Part shown: positions 31,764-41,795 of the stretch, one piece after another
Layout: the number at the start of each line of letters is the position of its first letter
Position numbering within the stretch: position 1 is the stretch's first letter
From: Porphyridium purpureum
Lineage: Eukaryota > Rhodophyta > Bangiophyceae > Porphyridiales > Porphyridiaceae
DNA length: 64,000 nucleotides
Reading direction: 5' to 3'
NCBI GenBank assembly: GCA_008690995.1
Contig: VRMN01000007.1
Location: forward strand, 682,001 to 746,000
Notes under the pieces: model-generated
The model's input: the letters and a program-made list of their open reading frames with translations, nothing else
Database searches by the model: none
What the model was told of the DNA's origin: nothing
Made by a program: the position numbers and the translations under genes

Positions 31764-32780
31764 ATGGCGGGGATGAAAAAGGCTGTTTTCCTTACTTTGG
31801 TACTGCTTACGTGCGGCGCGGGATTGTTCCTAGCGTTTTGGTTTTCGTCATCTGCTTCCTTGCCGCCTGGATCGCATGGCGAGCGAATGTCGTTGTCCAA
31901 GTGGGTGGACAACACGTTTCGGTTCGATACGGAGAATGAGGCGGCTTCTGGTGCAATGGCGCTTTTACGGCGTCCCATAGCATCACCAGAAATGCAGAAG
32001 AGGCTACAGAATTCGATCCTGTTGCCGCGGCGATTCTATGTACTCAAGCGCCCCGCCAATCGAACAGCAAGCGCGCCCACGGAACCAGAGCTCCACGCAG
32101 GGTTGGCGTCCTCGATGTGTTGGAAGGCGTTGCAAGGCGCGGTATCAGGATCAAGCCGCGCAGCTGTGAAACAAGCGGTGCTCGTAAGCCATACTTCAGA
32201 TCGAAACGAGCTCATGGACGCGGTTGTAGCTGAACTCGTCCGCAACATTTCAGAGTGGCGCCTGTTTGCGTGGGAAGCACAGCCAGACCTATTTAATGCC
32301 TTGAGTGAACCCGAGTCTTCTGCGTCGCCGTTCTTTAGAATTCGTGCAGTGCCTGGACCTCTAGGAACAAGCGCCAGTGAGCTGGGCCTGCCTAACAACG
32401 ATACAGTCGACGAGTTGCCGTTCGTGGACGCGTGCCAGTCCGTGGGCTTTATCGAGCCGCATCTCGTGGTGATTCACTCGTGGAATGGCATCGAAGCAGC
32501 CGTGTCACGGGCTCTCAAGATAAGCATTCTGAGCATCAAACCCAAGTTGATTCTCATTCAAAAGCACGTCAAAGCTGCACATACTTCAAATGCAACTAGT
32601 ACGACTGAAGTGTCGACTGTGATGGCGGCACAAGACGAGCGCCGGCTCGATGCCCTCATGAAGCGCGCCAAATACGCGAGCGAAAAGAACTCGCTGGGCG
32701 CACTGTGCGGCCCTGCTTTGGTGAACTTGTACCATGTGTATGCGTCCGCGGACTTTGTGACCATTATCCAGCGTTCATGA
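31764..32780 (+). CDS. unknown type II membrane protein, probably Golgi
   Basis: The 338-aa product starts MAGMKKAVFLTLVLLTCG, a signal-anchor spanning about residues 6-27. The lumenal part has no firm family match. Segments such as EWRLFAWEAQPDLFNAL and HSWNGIEAAVSRAL...IKPKLILIQKH recall FkbM-type methyltransferases (EP-x-L and the DxEGAE/kPxLI strand), but the key residues differ. It is head-to-head with the NSUN-like gene (109 bases between ATGs) and converges on the O-fucosyltransferase-like gene, with which its 3' end was co-duplicated to 41.6-41.8 kb. Its neighbours suggest a glycan-modifying or Golgi structural role. Confidence 0.6.
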   Translation: MAGMKKAVFLTLVLLTCGAGLFLAFWFSSSASLPPGSHGERMSLSKWVDNTFRFDTENEAASGAMALLRRPIASPEMQKRLQNSILLPRRFYVLKRPANRTASAPTEPELHAGLASSMCWKALQGAVSGSSRAAVKQAVLVSHTSDRNELMDAVVAELVRNISEWRLFAWEAQPDLFNALSEPESSASPFFRIRAVPGPLGTSASELGLPNNDTVDELPFVDACQSVGFIEPHLVVIHSWNGIEAAVSRALKISILSIKPKLILIQKHVKAAHTSNATSTTEVSTVMAAQDERRLDALMKRAKYASEKNSLGALCGPALVNLYHVYASADFVTIIQRS

Positions 32781-34592
32781 ACTGTTTGCGCTACCGAAAG
32801 CGCGACGCAGAGCCTGTTTAACCAGTACAGCATCACCATTTCATCTGTTGAGCCTAAGCACGCATGTGCGTTCGCACCTGCAATCTATCTACCACATGTA
32901 AATGCCATTGATTCCCCTGCCTTTGTTTAGCACCAGCTTCCACGACTGGATGAAGCCGGAGAACGTGGACGCAGTGCGTCCCACGTACATATCAGAGTTC
33001 ACGCTGGTCCACTGGTCCAGGATGATTGATCCATAATCATTCTGGATCATGTTCAGGTCCGTGTGCCCAAACTCGTTTTGATACCAATTTGCGATGGTGC
33101 CATTGCGGTTGATCATCTGCGAGACGTGGATAAAGTGCGCGTCCGTCAGCTTGAGCCGCTGCTTGAGATACTCTTGCATGGTGTCCGCAGTGTTCTTGTG
33201 CCTCGTGTCGCGCATGCCCATCATGTAAAATGTGCCGGTCTTCCAGTCCGGAACCGTCTGCAGTGCCTTCTCGACGGCGTCACCAAGCAGGCGTGCAAAG
33301 TCATCCTCCGGCTCGCTGACGAGTCGCACATGTACCGCAATAAATGGACGTCGAACCAGCGTCAGAAACTGTGCTACCGTTCGCTGCAGTCCAGAAACGG
33401 GCTGCATGGAGGCGCGCAGCTTCGTGAATTCCGGGTGCGTGTCAGTGCAATTGTCCAGGTTGGTAAAAGTCTTGCCCAGTAGTAATGTGCGGCAGCTCAT
33501 GCCCTTGAGGCGCCAGTTATTCGCCTTGCATTCGGACATCAGTCGATCGACTACATCTAGTTGCTGACACTTGTGCCACACTGGCACGAGTTTGTGATCC
33601 TCCATGGCCTCGACGTTGAAGTGCCACGGCCAGCGCTTATTCATAAAATATTTCTCGACCGCAGACTGCTCAGAGTTGTGTGGCAAAATGAACGGTAGCC
33701 GCTCTGGGCGGCGCCGCCCGGCAAACCGCCGCCCGTCGGGCGTCCTGATCCATTCTTCAATCATGATCGAATTCACCTTGAGCAAGTCTTGCTTCAAGTA
33801 CGTGGGCGAAAGGTAAAATGGCCGCTTGGTCTGCGGGTGCTGCCAGTAGTTTGCTCCACCAGGTGTGAACGCCGGATTGAGTACCAGCGTGAGGTTGTAT
33901 TTGTACGCCGCAAGGTACGCGCCGTTGAACGAAATCATCTGGTTGCTCACGCTGCCGTGAGTCTGGTCAAATACAATGTACTTGGGCGTGTCGTCTGAGC
34001 TTATCGGACCGTCCTCCTTTGCTTCGTCCAGATTCACGATCTCGACGTCCCCGTTTGTGACTGGCTGTGCGACGGGCGGCGCAGATGCAGAAGGCCCGTC
34101 CGGCTTGACTTGAACAGGTGTGTCGGAATAGGAGGGAGGCGCCTGCGATGGCATGGATTCACCATGTTCTGGACGCGGCTTTAGCACGCTTGCACCCTGT
34201 CTTGCGTCGTCTGCTGGCGAGTTCTGATGTAGGGGTTGGCCCTCTGTCTGTGCAAACTGTGCAAGATCATTGAGAACATTCATGTCCGCGGCGCTGCGGG
34301 AGACAATAATGGCATCGCGGCGCGCGACGGTTTGCGCCGTGATATAGATCGACGGCATCAAGACGCATGCCACCAGCACCGCGCTGGCCACCAGCTTCCA
34401 ATCGAGATTCTGCGTCGACGAACCGGAGCCCGCGCTCGGGCTCCTCAATCCGCCCGCCCACGCGTCCGCTTTGCTCTTACTCGCGGTGCCCACGTCCGCC
34501 GCACGCAGCGAGGCATCGCCACGCCCGCGGATCGGTTGTCGCCTCATCTGCTGCTCCTGCTGCCTCCGCATACCAGACATCGACAGCGACAT
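32690..34592. repeat. segmental duplication, block A
   Basis: This block, which includes the 3' end of the unknown type II gene, the short convergent spacer and the whole fucosyltransferase-like gene, is homologous to 41670-43578. The spacer itself aligns (for example GTTGAGCCTA, GCACGCATGTGC, TACCACATGTAAAT), so the copies arose by DNA duplication, not retroposition. Confidence 0.8.
32889..34592 (-). CDS. O-fucosyltransferase-like type II Golgi glycosyltransferase, copy A
   Basis: The 567-aa protein starts at the ATG at 34592. It has a cytosolic basic head, one membrane anchor at about residues 67-88 (LVASAVLVACVLMPSIYITA), an acidic stem, and a catalytic domain from about residue 195. The domain shows the GDP-fucose O-fucosyltransferase pattern: YIVFDQTHGSVSNQMISFNGAYLAAY (donor-binding loop), RPFIAVHVRLVSEPEDDFA (the HxR motif region) and SVNSDMYVGRTASTFSGFI, equivalent to the sD-x-FiGn-x-STfS motif. 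It ends INGIYMW. The substrate is unknown. A diverged paralogue of matching length lies at 41872-43578 in the same orientation. Confidence 0.78.
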   Translation of the reverse strand: MSLSMSGMRRQQEQQMRRQPIRGRGDASLRAADVGTASKSKADAWAGGLRSPSAGSGSSTQNLDWKLVASAVLVACVLMPSIYITAQTVARRDAIIVSRSAADMNVLNDLAQFAQTEGQPLHQNSPADDARQGASVLKPRPEHGESMPSQAPPSYSDTPVQVKPDGPSASAPPVAQPVTNGDVEIVNLDEAKEDGPISSDDTPKYIVFDQTHGSVSNQMISFNGAYLAAYKYNLTLVLNPAFTPGGANYWQHPQTKRPFYLSPTYLKQDLLKVNSIMIEEWIRTPDGRRFAGRRRPERLPFILPHNSEQSAVEKYFMNKRWPWHFNVEAMEDHKLVPVWHKCQQLDVVDRLMSECKANNWRLKGMSCRTLLLGKTFTNLDNCTDTHPEFTKLRASMQPVSGLQRTVAQFLTLVRRPFIAVHVRLVSEPEDDFARLLGDAVEKALQTVPDWKTGTFYMMGMRDTRHKNTADTMQEYLKQRLKLTDAHFIHVSQMINRNGTIANWYQNEFGHTDLNMIQNDYGSIILDQWTSVNSDMYVGRTASTFSGFIQSWKLVLNKGRGINGIYMW

Positions 34593-35708
34593 TCCCGTGC
34601 TGTCGTTAATGCTTCGCTCTGCGACAAGAAAGACACGCGCGTGCCAACCAACGAAAAAAGGTTTACGGCTGACAAACTCCAGGTGGGTGGATAAGATGTC
34701 GTGGTGGACATTGGCAGTTGACAAACACTGTGTTCGAAGCAGCAGCGCGGTTATACTCACGTGTCTGGACTAGGTTTAACTATCACACTGACCGGCTCGT
34801 GAGGATCTTTCAGTCAGTCCTCGCATTCGTCTAAACGCTAGCCTTTATCTGCCTTTCGCGCATAAAGTCCTTGGAAAACCACTAGTTCCACCCGAACCTG
34901 CGAGACAAGCGGATAGATCAGCGGGCCTTGCAGTTTGCAAAACGTGCCTCCTGTTATCCCTCTAGTCCGCACCTTTTACTTTTTAACTGGTGCTACTTTA
35001 CTTTTGCTGCTTTCATGAATTCATGTTCGAATGTCGTACAGTCTGGTATGCTACCCTCTCTGTCAGGCACAAACGTCACCTCATGTGGCCGTTCTGCAAA
35101 TTTCTGCGCAGATCCCTGTCGCCCAAGTGTCTTCTGTGCTTTCCACCAGAGGACTTCTGCGACCCGAGCCTTTGTGTCAATCGTTTAGAAGCTCCGTCGC
35201 CAGAAGTGACCGTATCAGATGCCCACCGATAGTATCTAAAATATTTATGGCACTTTGTCAGAATGCACGTCATGTGTCAACGCCAGACTCACTTTCGTTT
35301 GACCACGGAGTCCCGGTGGACACACAAGACATAGAACCTTCGGAAACCAAGGAGAAGCTTACAATATAATTTTTGAGCAGAGCTGGCGTCTTGTTGATTT
35401 TCACAGTGAGCACACTTTCTAGTCAGATACGTCGTTAGTGAGCCGTTCTTGCCATACGCCAGCGCGGCGCTGCTACTCACAACGTGCTTTCACCACGTAT
35501 TGACTATGTAGGCTTTCGTCAGCTCAGCCTATATAAGCCAGCTCACTCCACTCCGTAGACCTCGTCACTCCGTCTCTTTCCCTCTCTTAAGGAGAATTCA
35601 CAACAAAGCAGCAAACAAATCTGTCCGTAAAGGAGACTTCTGCTTCCCAATTGCTACCTTCACTCTATACGAGCAGGCCGTCAGTACAATTATCTTTCTT
35701 TCGTCACG
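34593..35708. other. intergenic gap ending in a promoter-like segment
   Basis: No gene recognised in the first 900 bases. Near 35528 there is a strong TATA-like box (gcctatataagcc) followed by a pyrimidine-rich leader to the ATG at 35709. This could be an LTR-like promoter or a true RNA polymerase II promoter. Confidence 0.4.
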
Positions 35709-36212
35709 ATGCCCAAACGGTACCGCAAACAGCAACAGCTTAAGGATGTAGGCGCTCGCTCGTCTACATCATGGCCAGGCTGTACCTTTCAGCCGCGTGC
35801 AGACAAGAGCTGGTGCCAGCATCCTATAGATTTCGTTGATCATTGCACAAAGTTCCAGCAAGGCAACATTATCTACCAGAACCATAACGACGCGTGTAGA
35901 TGCGTGTCCACCAACACGATAGTACGATCAGCAATTCTGCGTGCGGCAATGCCGTCGGGTATAAAAGAAGGGCCGCTTGTGGAGCCGTGCAGCTTTGGAA
36001 AACGAACAAAGGATCAAGCATGTGAAAACAAGAAGAGGTGTGGTCCATTCACTCCATTACCTCGAGTGAAGCTATTCTGCAGTGAAACATCTCTCTGCGA
36101 CCCTTCGAAGAACCGGCTCCCTTTCGGGCAGACCCCGCGCCTGAAGCCAAACCAAGCAGTAGCACACCTCCTGTTCGAGCAGACCCTACGCTTGGAAGTG
36201 CAGACAGATTAG
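35709..36212 (+). CDS. orphan cysteine-rich 167-aa open frame
   Basis: The ATG follows the TATA-like box by about 175 bases, a normal spacing. The product begins basic (MPKRYRKQQQLK) and has about 13 cysteines, some in close pairs (HNDACRCVST, KKRCG, SETSLCDPS), and a small internal duplication near the C-terminus (LPFGQTPRL and LLFEQTLRL). There is no signal peptide or membrane segment. I recognise no family. It could be a lineage-specific gene or the start of an old mobile element; isolation in a 7-kb repeat-rich gap favours the latter. Third-position bias is weak. Confidence 0.3.
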   Translation: MPKRYRKQQQLKDVGARSSTSWPGCTFQPRADKSWCQHPIDFVDHCTKFQQGNIIYQNHNDACRCVSTNTIVRSAILRAAMPSGIKEGPLVEPCSFGKRTKDQACENKKRCGPFTPLPRVKLFCSETSLCDPSKNRLPFGQTPRLKPNQAVAHLLFEQTLRLEVQTD

Positions 36213-37564
36213 AACAAAAGCCCGTGTATTTCAACACTTTGATAAGGAGCTTAAAGCATTCAAAAATAAGAACCCTACCAAGCAGATAGACATTGGTAAA
36301 TATAATTCAGTACGATGGCTAGACAAATGCACTTGTCAAGGTCTCCCTGCAAAGTTGTTCCCGCCACCACAAGAGACTCCTGACCGATTCCCGCACTGTG
36401 ACGACGTCGCTCCATCGAGCGCTCTTTCGTCCCTCTTTACCTCCAAGGCCCTTTTTCTTTTTCTCTGAGAATATATCCTTTTATTAGCTGTGGAGGTATA
36501 CATTGTGCCGCAAACCACCACTATAGTTGAAGACCGACGAAGTCAAGAAAAAAACCCGCACGGAAAAAATCTCTCTGCTAGCATTTTGCCACCACGCATG
36601 CCTCCATCCTTGTCAACCTTGCCAATCAGGTCTACCACCGCGACCCCGTCAACAGGAATTCACGTTTGCACTCGAAAAGACGCCGTTCGCTCGTCGCTCC
36701 GCTCGCTTTCGGTTCAAAATGTGGTGCTCCAAATGTTGAAGGTCGGCCAGTTCCAGCAGCAAGCTTCTTGTTCATAGCTCACTTGGCAAACCAAAGTCAC
36801 TATCTTGCTTTCATCAGAAGCACCGTGCTCGTAGGAATAACCCTACCAAAACTGCCTTTCACGTCTACTTCCGGGTATCGCACGCGCACTATTATGCACA
36901 CGCACGCACTGACTCAGGCGCACAAAAGTTTACATGCACAGGATCTCCAATCAAATGGCACCCACTTGCACACATCTAGGCACTTTTAAAAATCAAAGCC
37001 GTTGATGACGATCCAAACATTTGCTGCTCTGCGGTTCGAACCTTATAAAGTGTAATGATTTGGTCAGATCGCCAGCCGCCCATTCTGTCGACTGCCAGTA
37101 CCCATTGCGCAACTCACCGCACTACACTTAATTGGACGCGAAAACATGTTGTAGATTCACGAGCCAAAATAGCCGTGCAGAAGGCCGCCTGCGCATTAAC
37201 ATTGCCATGGTCAACCTGCTGTCTCGTAAGAACGCCGGTTACACGGCAAGGTGTCCTCAAGACATCAAAAAGTGAGCCGCACGCGACAGCAGCAAAATGA
37301 TGTCGCTCGCAACCGTATGCTTCACGTCGGTCGAGCGAAGGCACATTAGCGACTGTATCTCCACGCACGCGTGAACCATGCAGTGTCACAGACTGATTGC
37401 AGCGCCTGAGAAATATTTGCAGACCACGTAGACTGCACATGTGGCACCAGCGGTGTGTCGCGAGCGACCTGATGCAGGTCTCAGTACAGCGAGTACGCAG
37501 AGGTACAGTCCCTAAGTGTACTGAAAGTACAGCTGTTGGTGTACCGTGTGGTACAGCTGAGTTA
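36213..37564. other. intergenic gap
   Basis: No gene recognised. The end of the gap (37495-37560) has four GTAC-containing repeats (gtacagt, gtgtact, gtacagctg twice), the same core as the candidate promoter motif seen elsewhere. Confidence 0.35.
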
Positions 37565-37830
37565 TGTTGAGGGCCGCGCGACTGGGTTATTCCGAGGGCT
37601 GAACCCGCCGGGCAAGCCGTTGCGGCGCCGGAAGGCGGGTGTAAAACAGAGCGAGCGGCAGCCGAACGAAGAAAAAAGGCTAGGAAGAAGAGAGTAGGTA
37701 GAGGAGGAGAGAAGAAGAAGTAAAGAAAAGAAGCTCCGTTTGTGACAGGTGCCTTTTACTTTCACGCCCAGGCTTGCAACCTCGCCCGGTGCCAAACACA
37801 ACTGCCCAGTAGTGTTCAGATACCTCAACA
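37565..37830. mobile_element. possible LTR-like repeat
   Basis: This 266-bp segment starts TGTTGAGG and ends CCTCAACA, a perfect 8-bp inverted terminus of TG...CA form, with a purine-rich centre. I see no flanking target duplication and no second copy, so this is only a candidate LTR or small terminal-inverted-repeat element. Confidence 0.3.
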
Positions 37831-40803
37831 ATTTCTACTGATTCTTCAATTTTTCTTTCTAAGAATCTACTGCTATGTACTTAGCCTGACAAATACGATC
37901 AACATAGCCGGCCTGATTTTCGTCGCGAGGTACAGGATTTCATGAATCAGCATTCAAACTCCAATTTTTCGCCAAGCGTTCAGCATAATCGAGTCTTCGT
38001 TTACTTTATAGAGCCTTCTGCCCATGAGTTATTTTCAGTGACGATACGTATCGAGCAACCCGTCAACACAAGCCTGCTGGGGTAATTTTACGAGTCCAAA
38101 GATTGATGAAAAGAAAATGATTCCCAAACACTCCAGGCTGCGACCAGCTTGATGCTTCATATGTGGAAGCGCTGCTTTTCTTTCATTCGCCCAGGACGTT
38201 CTATCGCCTTTTGCATCCACGAATGAGAAAACGTTGTAAACACGCAACACCAAAGCATTCTTTTCTAGTTTCAAAGCAAAAAAATATCAAATGGACTTCA
38301 AAAAGATCCTAGCTCTATGCAAAAGTTAGAAACCTTCAAGCATCTAAAGTGCACCGCCACGAAACTGTCTTTCATGGTCTGCTTCATTTATCACACCAAT
38401 GATCAATGGTATCCGTTGCATGCTTCCTACTTCGGAATGAGGTTGATCAACACTCTCGGCAGGGACTCATCGATCGTTGTAAAGGTCCGCAAACTTTTGC
38501 CTCCACATGCATCCGCAGAAAGAGCACTCGTAACGCCCACCTTTTCACTCAGTTCTGTTCCTTTGCATCAATTGCAGCCAAATACGAGAGCTGGCTATTC
38601 CCGCTTCACATGCCGTCCGACTCGGATACTTTTCCAATTTAGCTTGTCACCTTTGACCACCGACCTCGCATCAGCATTTTCCGTCGCGACACTCAAATTT
38701 ACCTTTTTGGACCGCAGGACATGTAAAGGTATCAGCGCAGGGCATTCATCATTCGCCTGCACACGAGCATGTACTGACTCAATGACGCTTATTCCATTTT
38801 TGCTTTTCGCTTTGTCTTTGAGTGGTTCTGATGGATGCCTTTCTATCTTCCTTTTATTTTTTAATCTTTCCGTGCATGATCTAACAGGCTAGTCTAGGAA
38901 ACGGCGTCACCATTTTTCAGTATGGCCTCGCGATTGGCACAGGAAAGCACCTCAAGGGTTGACAGTTAAAAACTGTTGATCATTCCTCCCCGTCTTGAAG
39001 TTTTCGGAAATCCTAGCAGAATTCTATAAAATCGTATTCAAAGTCGCGTTTTCGCCAACATGCGCCTTGTTATTTTTCATGGTACTGATGTACACGGAGT
39101 ACAGTGCCGGAACACTGTACACGGGGTGAAAAGTTTCATTATTTATGGGAAATTTACAGTATTGCAGTTAAATGGATATACAGGTTCCGATCCGAAAGAC
39201 GCCTTAAGTGTGCACCTAGATGTATGGCGTCCAAATTAATTTAACACTTTGATGTACAGGGTCCTTTTCGCCCACGTGGTCTTTTCCCCTGTATCCCTAG
39301 TTTGTGCATTGATGTCTTTCGCCCTGGGAAGCTGGAGTTCCGTATTCAAGGGGAGCAGGAGCCACCTGGCGGCAGACCGGTGTCCATTGAACCGCGTGTT
39401 GACGTGGCTGGCCGTGGCTTCGTTCTGTGGAACGAACGGAGGAAAGCCCGGCTTTTTGGAGGATTTGTTTCTTTGTTCCAGGTTGGAGACAGCAAGGTCA
39501 GCAGTGTATGTAATGGGCGCAGGCCTGTGCGGTCCTCTAGAATTCTCGGTAGCGAAAGAAGTAGAGGGAGCGGAGAGAGGACACAGAGAGTAAAAAGAAG
39601 AGTTTCGTTTTGGTGCCGGGTGCCCGGGCCAGGTCGCTGGAAAGCGTGGGGTCTTTTGCTGAGCCTCTGTAGCAGAGCCAGCTGCAAGTCATGTTTGGGG
39701 ATTTTTGGTGCTTTGAGAGCACTGAAGGCAGGCGGCGGCTATGTCCGTAACTATCATGTAAGGGGAGCCGACAGCGAGCTTGCCTTCGAGCTGTCGACCG
39801 AAAGACAAAAACAATCTTCATGAACCCCCTTACCTTTTATCATTCTGAACAGCTCGCCCGCCGCGAGGTGGACGAGCATTTCTACTGTGCAGTAACGGAC
39901 CCTCCGTATAACTGGGATAATCAGTTATTGCAAGGGTCCGGCTGTTATCGAGTGCATCTGCTGTGCGACTGTGACGACACCCAGCCTCTGTCGTGACTGG
40001 TGCTGTCTGTGCCGACGTGAAAAGCAATAGCAGGAGCCCTACACGTAGGATTTTCCACGCCCCAGGCTTCTGTCGTCTGTGTGCGTGGTTGTCTTCTCCA
40101 TGTTGCGTGCGCCGTGTCGTTCGCGTTCGGCCATCTGTCAGAAGTTGTGTCATCCGATTCGTGCGTTTGTCATCATCAAGCGTACGGGAATTTAGAGCTA
40201 GATCAAACTGAAATAAAATCGGCCACACTTGTTCAAAAAAGAGGAATCTCTGAGGGTGTTCAAGAATGCGAGGTGCGCACTCGCGTGGGTACAGTCGCGT
40301 GAGGTGCGGGCAAACCGTGGGAAGTTGCCATTCCCGCTCGTCGGTGGGATGCGGCAGGCTTGATGTGATGTGATGTGATTTGACCAGTGTGACGCTGGAC
40401 ACTGATGTGGGGTGACTCGAACGGGTCAGAGCGCATCACCAAGCACCCGGCGGGCGTCTATAAAGAGGCGCGGTCGCACACTCATGGCGGAATGGAAACA
40501 GGCGTAAGAGTAAGGACGATTGAATACGGACATCTAGATTAAAAAGGTTTGATTTGAGATAGTCGTCTGCACACTTTGTGTGTCTCTAGTAGGGGGTACA
40601 GTTAGCATCGGGTTGCTAATTTTATTGGTGTTGGACAGCTGCACGACAGTTCTTTGGTAGCGGAAAGAATGGCAAGGAGGCCAATAGCGCGCGTTTTCAT
40701 TCGAGCGAATGTGCTGCGGGGCACAAAGTGAGGCATGGAAAGTCGCTTCCTGTATCAAGACCACGTGCCAACAAAGCAAGCATCCACCTGCCCCTTCAGA
40801 TTC
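37831..40803. other. intergenic gap of 3 kb
   Basis: No recognisable gene. The part 39250-39800 is locally GC-richer with overlapping open frames on both strands but no homology. A short TGATG repeat occurs at about 40358-40380, and a TATA-like box (tctataaagagg) near 40458. Confidence 0.35.
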
Positions 40804-41233
40804 TCACTTTGACAACAAGTAGTCGAAGAATTTGCGCCTCTCCTGGGAACGATAATCATACCATCGACTATTGTACAGAAAGTCATGCATCAGGAGTTTG
40901 CCTTCCGCCGCACGTCGAAGAATCGGTCTTTGATAGTCGACCAAACGTGCAGAAGCGTGGATTAAACTAAAGCGCATGCACCGGTCTGCAAACAATGGAA
41001 TAAAATTGTCTTCGCGGTTGAGAAAAGGTTCGAGTTCGACAATCCCGACGAATTGCACGCCATATGGAAGCAAACGGCGAACAGTCTGGGTACTCATGAG
41101 ATTTCAATATTGTCGAGAACGTCTCATGTATCTTCATGCAGAAGACCTTGGGTGGCGGCAGGCAATAAGCCAGCAAGGACAGACTTAGGAATGCTCTCTT
41201 TCCTACCTGGTACGCCATCGACATCGCGACCAA
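40804..41233 (-). pseudogene. relic of a galactose-3-O-sulfotransferase-like gene
   Basis: On the minus strand, 41233 to about 41105 reads PPPKVFCMKIHETFSTILKS, resembling the 5'-phosphosulfate loop of carbohydrate sulfotransferases (VFxKTHKTGSST). In a shifted frame, 41097-40804 (97 codons from an ATG to a stop) reads RLLPYGVQFVGIVELEPFL, resembling the following 3'-phosphate-binding strand (LLP...FITILRDP). The frame changes near 41100, key loop residues differ, and no full catalytic domain remains, so I call it a pseudogene. The sulfotransferase assignment is a pattern match and uncertain; the coding character of the 97-codon part is clear. Confidence 0.35.
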
Positions 41234-41619
41234 AAACTATCTATATTTGTCTGACGAAGATTACGTGCGGGATTGTTTGCGTTGAGTAGGTGCATACGTA
41301 AGGGGCAAAAGATGCCCGCTTCTCTATCGCGCTACCGCGTGTGTACTCGTGCCAAGTTCCGGGGTCCCCTCCGTTTGCATACACACTTTTCGGCCTCTTT
41401 GCCACTCCCTTCTTCAAAGCCGATGTCCTTTCCATTCTAAAACGCTCGCTTTTCAGTATGAAAAATTGAAAGTGAAGTGCCAAAAATTGTGAGCGCGTCA
41501 TTTATTCGGGTCGCGCTGAGCTGAATTGAGGTGCGAGTTTTTCGTTGGCGTCGCTCTTCGCCAAGTGCACCTTGGCGGAAGGTCTTGGGCAGATATGGAA
41601 TAGGATTCTCGCTTCTTTT

Positions 41620-41795
41620 CATTCTAGAACAAACCTTTCAGCAAAGAATCCAAAAGCATGAGCACAAAGAGGTCGCGGGGCGCACTGTGCGGTTCTGCCG
41701 CTGGGAGCCTGTATCATGCAGATGCGTCCCCGGGATTCACGACACATTTCCGGCGCTCATCTACCGCGTACACCCACGGATAACACAACGCAGGA
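41620..41795 (+). pseudogene. fragment of the 3' end of the type II membrane protein gene (31764-32780)
   Basis: This stretch aligns with about 32640-32790: both contain the string GCGCACTGTGCGG followed by similar codons for the last 25 residues of the gene at 31764-32780. No long frame survives. It was carried along when the adjacent fucosyltransferase-like gene was duplicated and has since decayed. Confidence 0.65.

Noticed and set aside
40405-40435. Minus-strand T-loop-like string (gttcgagtcacc)
   Set aside because: The flanking five bases do not pair as a T stem and there is no anticodon arm.
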